This document shows positions 60,388 through 64,000 of a DNA stretch of 64,000 bases, one piece after another. The position numbers and the translations under genes were made by a program. The notes below the pieces were generated by a model. The model searched no databases and was not told where the DNA came from. It saw only the letters and a program-made list of their open reading frames with translations. The first letter of the stretch is position 1; every line of letters starts with the position of its first letter. This DNA comes from an uncultured beta proteobacterium (lineage in GTDB: Bacteria > Pseudomonadota > Gammaproteobacteria > Burkholderiales > Burkholderiaceae_C). The stretch spans positions 1 to 64,000 of the forward strand of contig CAILAY010000063.1 in assembly GCA_903832285.1 (NCBI GenBank), in the 5' to 3' direction.

Positions 60388-61896
60388 TCAAGCCGATCCC
60401 TTCACCTCATAGAACCGAATCGCATTTCGTCCGGCATGTTTGGCCTGGTACATGGCCGCGTCGGCCCATTTGACGATGTCATCCTGATTGGCTTCGTGGT
60501 CCATCGCCAGCGCTACACCGATGCTCACGGTGCAATGATGTTGCGCCATTGCATCGGCTTTGCCGCGTTGCGTGATCGTCAACAGATAGGGTTCAGCCAG
60601 GCTGGCGCGGATCTTTTCTGCAACCGCGCTGACTTGGGAAGTGGCCACCCCGATTGCCGCATCGAGTTCACCCAATATCACGGCAAACTCGTCGCCCCCG
60701 AATCGGGCGACGGTGTCGATGTCGCGCACACTGCGTTTCAATCGATTTGACGCCTCAATGAGCAGCAGGTCACCGGCCATGTGCCCATGCTTGTCATTGA
60801 GTGGTTTGAAGTTGTCCAGGTCAAGAACCATTACCGCGAAATAGGTGCCACTGCGCCGACTGGATGCCATCGTCTGGCTTAGGCGATCCTCCATCAGGCG
60901 ACGGTTGGCCAATTGGGTCAGCGGATCGTAATACGCCAGTTCTGCTGAACGTTGACTGCTCAGCAACCACCAAGTCAGGGCGCATGCCAACAGCGTGGCG
61001 ATGGTCGCCGCCAGCATCACCCGCTGCTGCAATCCCTCGATCGATTCGAATGCTTCACTAGTTGGCACTGAAACCACTGTGCGCCATCCCGAAACGGGAA
61101 TGGTGACACCCGAATTCATCACTTCCACACCCCTGGCGTTGACAAAGATATCCGTGCCTTCGTAACCACCGAGCATGCGGTCCATGGCCGGAATGACCCC
61201 GCTCGCGGGGAGTGTCTCCATGACCCGCCGCTTGTCAGATGCCGTAATGACAAGCCGGTACTGCGGCGCAATCAGGAGGTAACCACCGGTCTTGCCGTAT
61301 CGTCCCACCGCAAGTTTGTCCAGGAAGTTCGGAAGACCCAGATTTACTGTCCCGGCAATGGACCCGATGACCGCACCCTTCGCATTGTGAATGGGCACCA
61401 CGATGCTGAAAATGGGCGCTTTCAAGGTTTTTCCCATGTTGGGCCGACCAATCACGGATTTCCCCTCTTTGAGCGGAATACTGATGGACTCTCGGTCCAT
61501 ATAGTTCGTGCCCACCCGACCAGGGACAACTGGGAAATCGGCGAGTGCCGTGCCGTCGGCCCCGGTGATGAAAACCCCGCCGTTGAATACCTGGGGAAGA
61601 AAAGTGCGTTCTTGCAAGAAGGTCTGCAAGCCCGCAGCACTCGGCAAGATCTCCGCTCTCAACCGCCCAGAGACGGTAGTCAGCACGTTCAGCCGGTCCT
61701 GCAATTCGCCGTTGACCTGAGTGGCAATGATTGAGGCTGTCGAAAACTGCTGATCGCCCAACGTGCGCCGCAAGTCTTCGCGCATTGCCTGACTGGTGTA
61801 GAGGGTGACAAACCAGATGCATGCCAGGGCGACCCCCAACAGAGACACAGTCAGTTTGAATTGGGGCTGTCGGCCCTGATAAGCGTCGTGAGTCAT
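60388..61896 (-). CDS. Membrane diguanylate cyclase with Cache-like sensor
   Basis: A 502-residue protein. Helices at about 14-34 and 293-313 flank a periplasmic dCache-like domain with F-I-T-G-A-D-G-T and V-I-G-S-I-A-G-T. The cytoplasmic GGDEF domain has G-G-D-E-F at 400-404 and an intact inhibitory RxxD site (R-D-I-D, 391-394), so it is probably an active, feedback-controlled cyclic-di-GMP synthase. No EAL domain is present. GGGAGGAAG precedes the ATG. Confidence 0.92.
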   Translation of the reverse strand: MTHDAYQGRQPQFKLTVSLLGVALACIWFVTLYTSQAMREDLRRTLGDQQFSTASIIATQVNGELQDRLNVLTTVSGRLRAEILPSAAGLQTFLQERTFLPQVFNGGVFITGADGTALADFPVVPGRVGTNYMDRESISIPLKEGKSVIGRPNMGKTLKAPIFSIVVPIHNAKGAVIGSIAGTVNLGLPNFLDKLAVGRYGKTGGYLLIAPQYRLVITASDKRRVMETLPASGVIPAMDRMLGGYEGTDIFVNARGVEVMNSGVTIPVSGWRTVVSVPTSEAFESIEGLQQRVMLAATIATLLACALTWWLLSSQRSAELAYYDPLTQLANRRLMEDRLSQTMASSRRSGTYFAVMVLDLDNFKPLNDKHGHMAGDLLLIEASNRLKRSVRDIDTVARFGGDEFAVILGELDAAIGVATSQVSAVAEKIRASLAEPYLLTITQRGKADAMAQHHCTVSIGVALAMDHEANQDDIVKWADAAMYQAKHAGRNAIRFYEVKGSA

Positions 61897-62100
61897 TGGC
61901 TTCCTCCCGCGCGGCTGATGAGAAACTGATCCGGCAATTTCAATGATTCGCGTGTGAATTCTATGTGGGATCGCCTTGCGTGTAAGTTAAATCCGAAAGT
62001 AGCGGCGTTGCAATGGGGTTGTGACGGCGAGGCAATAGCTGCGCTCGCCGGTCTTTCCGCGTCTCCCCGGAGTGCTTCGTGGTTGTCACAAGCGACTTCG

Positions 62101-64000
62101 CTACTGCGGGCGGGCGCGATAAAAGTGCAGCGGCTGGCTCGGATCATGTCCGATGTTGCCTTTGATTACTGACGCCTTCGCCTTGCCCACCACGTGCATC
62201 TCGCATGGTTTGCAGTCGAAGCGCAGCGTGAGCTTTTCGCGTCCGTTGATGAGTGTCAGCGGCTCAGCCTTGACCGTGCCTTGCACCCCGGTCACGCCTT
62301 TCGCCTGCTTGGGGCACAGGCTGAGAGAAAAGCGCACACAGTGCTTGGTGATCATCAGACTGACCTCGCCCAATTCCTCGTGGCTCTCATATGCCGCGGC
62401 GATCAACTTCACGCCGTGCCTGGCGTAGAAGTCGTGCGCCTTGTGGTTGTAGACGTTGGCCAGATAACTCAGTGTGTCTTCGGGATAGACGGCGGGCGGT
62501 TCCACCGGCGTGGCGCGGGCCGGACAAGCATAGGCGAGGGCGCGCGCCTGCTGCAGGCGTTGCACGGCATCCCGGCGCAGCGTGTTCAAGGTGGAGACCT
62601 GAACAAACCAGGGTTGCGACAGGTTCAGGCTGACGTGCGTTTGCGCATCGGGTAGTGCGAACTCGGTGTTGCCGAATCGTGACAACTGGCTGCGCAAATG
62701 TGACGTCACTTGCTTCGCGTCCTTGGCCAATTCCTTCGGCGTGTCGATTTGCGCGCTGGCGCTGCATCCGTCTTCGTCGGTCAGTGTCAGCGACAGTCCG
62801 CTGGGCGTGTCGCTCAAATTCGCCCAGAGGTGAATCAGGCGCTCACTGGATTTCTTCTCGATCATTCGCACCCAGTTCATGTCGCGATTGCGATTGACTT
62901 CGGTGCCGGCGCGCAGGTCCTTGAAGCCCGACATGGGGTCCTTCGGAAAGACGCGCCAGACTATTTTCTTGCGTGTGCGCTCGGCGGTGTTGATGGCCAG
63001 TCCGATCAACTCCTTCTGCAAGTCGTAATAGCAAAGCCCGTCACCGTTGTGCAGTTCTGTCTCGGCGGAAGTGGTTTCCAACTCGACCCAATCGGCTCCA
63101 ACACGCGTGACAAAACCAATCGCCTGGCCCGGATTTTTCGGCGTGTCGAAAGCGCCGATGTCCTGCTGACGGCCCTGCACAAAGTAGTCGGTGAACTCGC
63201 GGTTGAAGTTCTGGTTCGGGTCGGGGGTGAAGCTGAAGCGGGTGTGTCCGCTGGAGGCGTGCGCCAGGTCAGGGCGCTGCTCCAGCAACTGGTTCAGCAG
63301 CGTGCGGTAATGTGCCGTGATGTTCTTCACATAGGCCAGATCCTTGTAGCGGCCTTCGATCTTGAAGCTGCGGATGCCGACGTCCACGAGCGCTGCGATG
63401 TTGGCGCTCTGGTTGTTGTCCTTCATCGAGAGCACGTGCTTGTCGTGCGCCACAAAACGCCCCTTTGCGTCGGTTACCTGATACGGCAAACGGCAGGCTT
63501 GCGAGCAGTCGCCGCGGTTCGCGCTGCGCCCCGTGTGGGCGTGGCTGATGTAGCACTGGCCGCTGTAGGCCACGCACAGCGCGCCATGCACAAAGAATTC
63601 CAGCGTGCAGCGTTCAGCGTCGGTGGCGGCGCGTACGGTGCGGATCTGGCCCAGTGTCAACTCGCGTGCCAGCACGATTTGCGACAGGCCAACGTCCTGC
63701 AGAAAGCGCGCCTTCTCGGGCGTGCGGATGTCGGTCTGTGTGCTGGCGTGCAACTGGATGGGTGGCAGGTCCAGTTCCAGCAGGCCCATGTCCTGGATGA
63801 TGAGCGCGTCCACGCCTGCGTCGTAGAGTTGCCAGGCGAGCTTGCGTGCCGGCTCCAGTTCGTCGTCGCGCAGGATGGTGTTGAGAGTGACGAAAATGCG
63901 GCTGTGGAAGCGGTGCGCGTGCTGCACCAGGCGCGCGATATCGGACACCGAGTTGTCGGCACTGGAGCGCGCGCCAAAGGACGGACCACCGATGTAGACG
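62101..64000 (-). CDS. rlhA: 23S rRNA C2501 hydroxylation protein RlhA, U32 family (5' end missing)
   Basis: The gene runs off the right edge. The readable part (about 633 residues) matches E. coli RlhA (YdcP) along its length: V-Y-I-G-G-P-x-F-G-A-R at the edge, I-F-V-T-L-N-T-I-L near the start, V-H-G-A-L-C-V-A-Y-S-G-Q-C-Y-I-S-H, G-D-C-S-Q-A-C-R-L-P-Y and the late F-D-C-K-P-C-E-M-H-V. The Cys residues suggest a metal-linked U32 core. RlhA hydroxylates C2501 of 23S rRNA. About 30 N-terminal residues are probably beyond the window. The frame is open to base 64000. Confidence 0.93.
   Translation of the reverse strand, partial: VYIGGPSFGARSSADNSVSDIARLVQHAHRFHSRIFVTLNTILRDDELEPARKLAWQLYDAGVDALIIQDMGLLELDLPPIQLHASTQTDIRTPEKARFLQDVGLSQIVLARELTLGQIRTVRAATDAERCTLEFFVHGALCVAYSGQCYISHAHTGRSANRGDCSQACRLPYQVTDAKGRFVAHDKHVLSMKDNNQSANIAALVDVGIRSFKIEGRYKDLAYVKNITAHYRTLLNQLLEQRPDLAHASSGHTRFSFTPDPNQNFNREFTDYFVQGRQQDIGAFDTPKNPGQAIGFVTRVGADWVELETTSAETELHNGDGLCYYDLQKELIGLAINTAERTRKKIVWRVFPKDPMSGFKDLRAGTEVNRNRDMNWVRMIEKKSSERLIHLWANLSDTPSGLSLTLTDEDGCSASAQIDTPKELAKDAKQVTSHLRSQLSRFGNTEFALPDAQTHVSLNLSQPWFVQVSTLNTLRRDAVQRLQQARALAYACPARATPVEPPAVYPEDTLSYLANVYNHKAHDFYARHGVKLIAAAYESHEELGEVSLMITKHCVRFSLSLCPKQAKGVTGVQGTVKAEPLTLINGREKLTLRFDCKPCEMHVVGKAKASVIKGNIGHDPSQPLHFYRARPQ

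Overview
The window is a stretch of ordinary chromosome from a betaproteobacterium, most likely Burkholderiales and probably Comamonadaceae (Rhodoferax/Polaromonas-like). The reasons are the order tpiA-secG-tRNA-Leu-nuoA..N, the GC-rich codon use, the plsX-fabHDG-acpP-fabF-rpoE-rse-degP-lepA-lepB-rnc-era-recO-pdxJ-acpS super-cluster, and an intergenic sequence before recO that resembles a dispersed repeat of that family. The assignment rests on gene order and protein character; no database search was run.

Layout. 1-4.8 kb: the end of a probable ATP-grasp gene, an alpha-E (DUF403) protein, rpsO and pnp with a strong hairpin between them, and a quinone oxidoreductase coupled to tpiA. 4.8-21.1 kb: tpiA, secG, tRNA-Leu(GAG), the 14 genes of NADH:quinone oxidoreductase (complex I, nuoA-N, many joined by ATGA overlaps), then a DUF1178 gene. 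21.2-24.6 kb: RNase E on the minus strand with a long structured leader, divergent from rluC. 24.6-28.6 kb: tightly packed rluC, a serine dienelactone-hydrolase-like enzyme, a HAD phosphatase, a Rieske protein and an S49 peptidase. 28.6-30.0 kb: an RsmI-like methyltransferase and a Maf pyrophosphatase on the minus strand. 30.0-36.5 kb: yceD, rpmF and the type II fatty-acid synthesis genes. 36.5-41.0 kb: a YgfX-like protein and the envelope-stress set rpoE, rseA, rseB, degP.

41.0-41.5 kb is the most unusual non-coding part. It is AT-rich, holds a perfect DnaA box with a close partner, and ends in a perfect terminator hairpin just before lepA, so it may encode a small RNA or an attenuator. 41.5-49.4 kb: lepA, lepB, a DUF4845 protein, rnc, era, recO, pdxJ, acpS and nagZ, mostly translationally coupled. 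49.5-56.7 kb, minus strand: a Tat/lipoprotein-type hydrolase, a beta-CASP metallo-beta-lactamase protein, and dnaJ-dnaK-grpE driven by a near-consensus sigma-32 promoter, with an FKBP-type isomerase upstream. 56.9-60.3 kb: peptide deformylase and a LytS/LytTR two-component pair whose kinase carries an extra C-terminal membrane domain. 60.4-64 kb, minus strand: a Cache-like GGDEF diguanylate cyclase and rlhA, cut by the window end.

I see no CRISPR array, prophage, transposase or other mobile element, and no clearly new protein system. The best second-look targets are regulatory RNA and DNA elements (before lepA, rne, pnp and grpE) and the kinase with the extra membrane domain.
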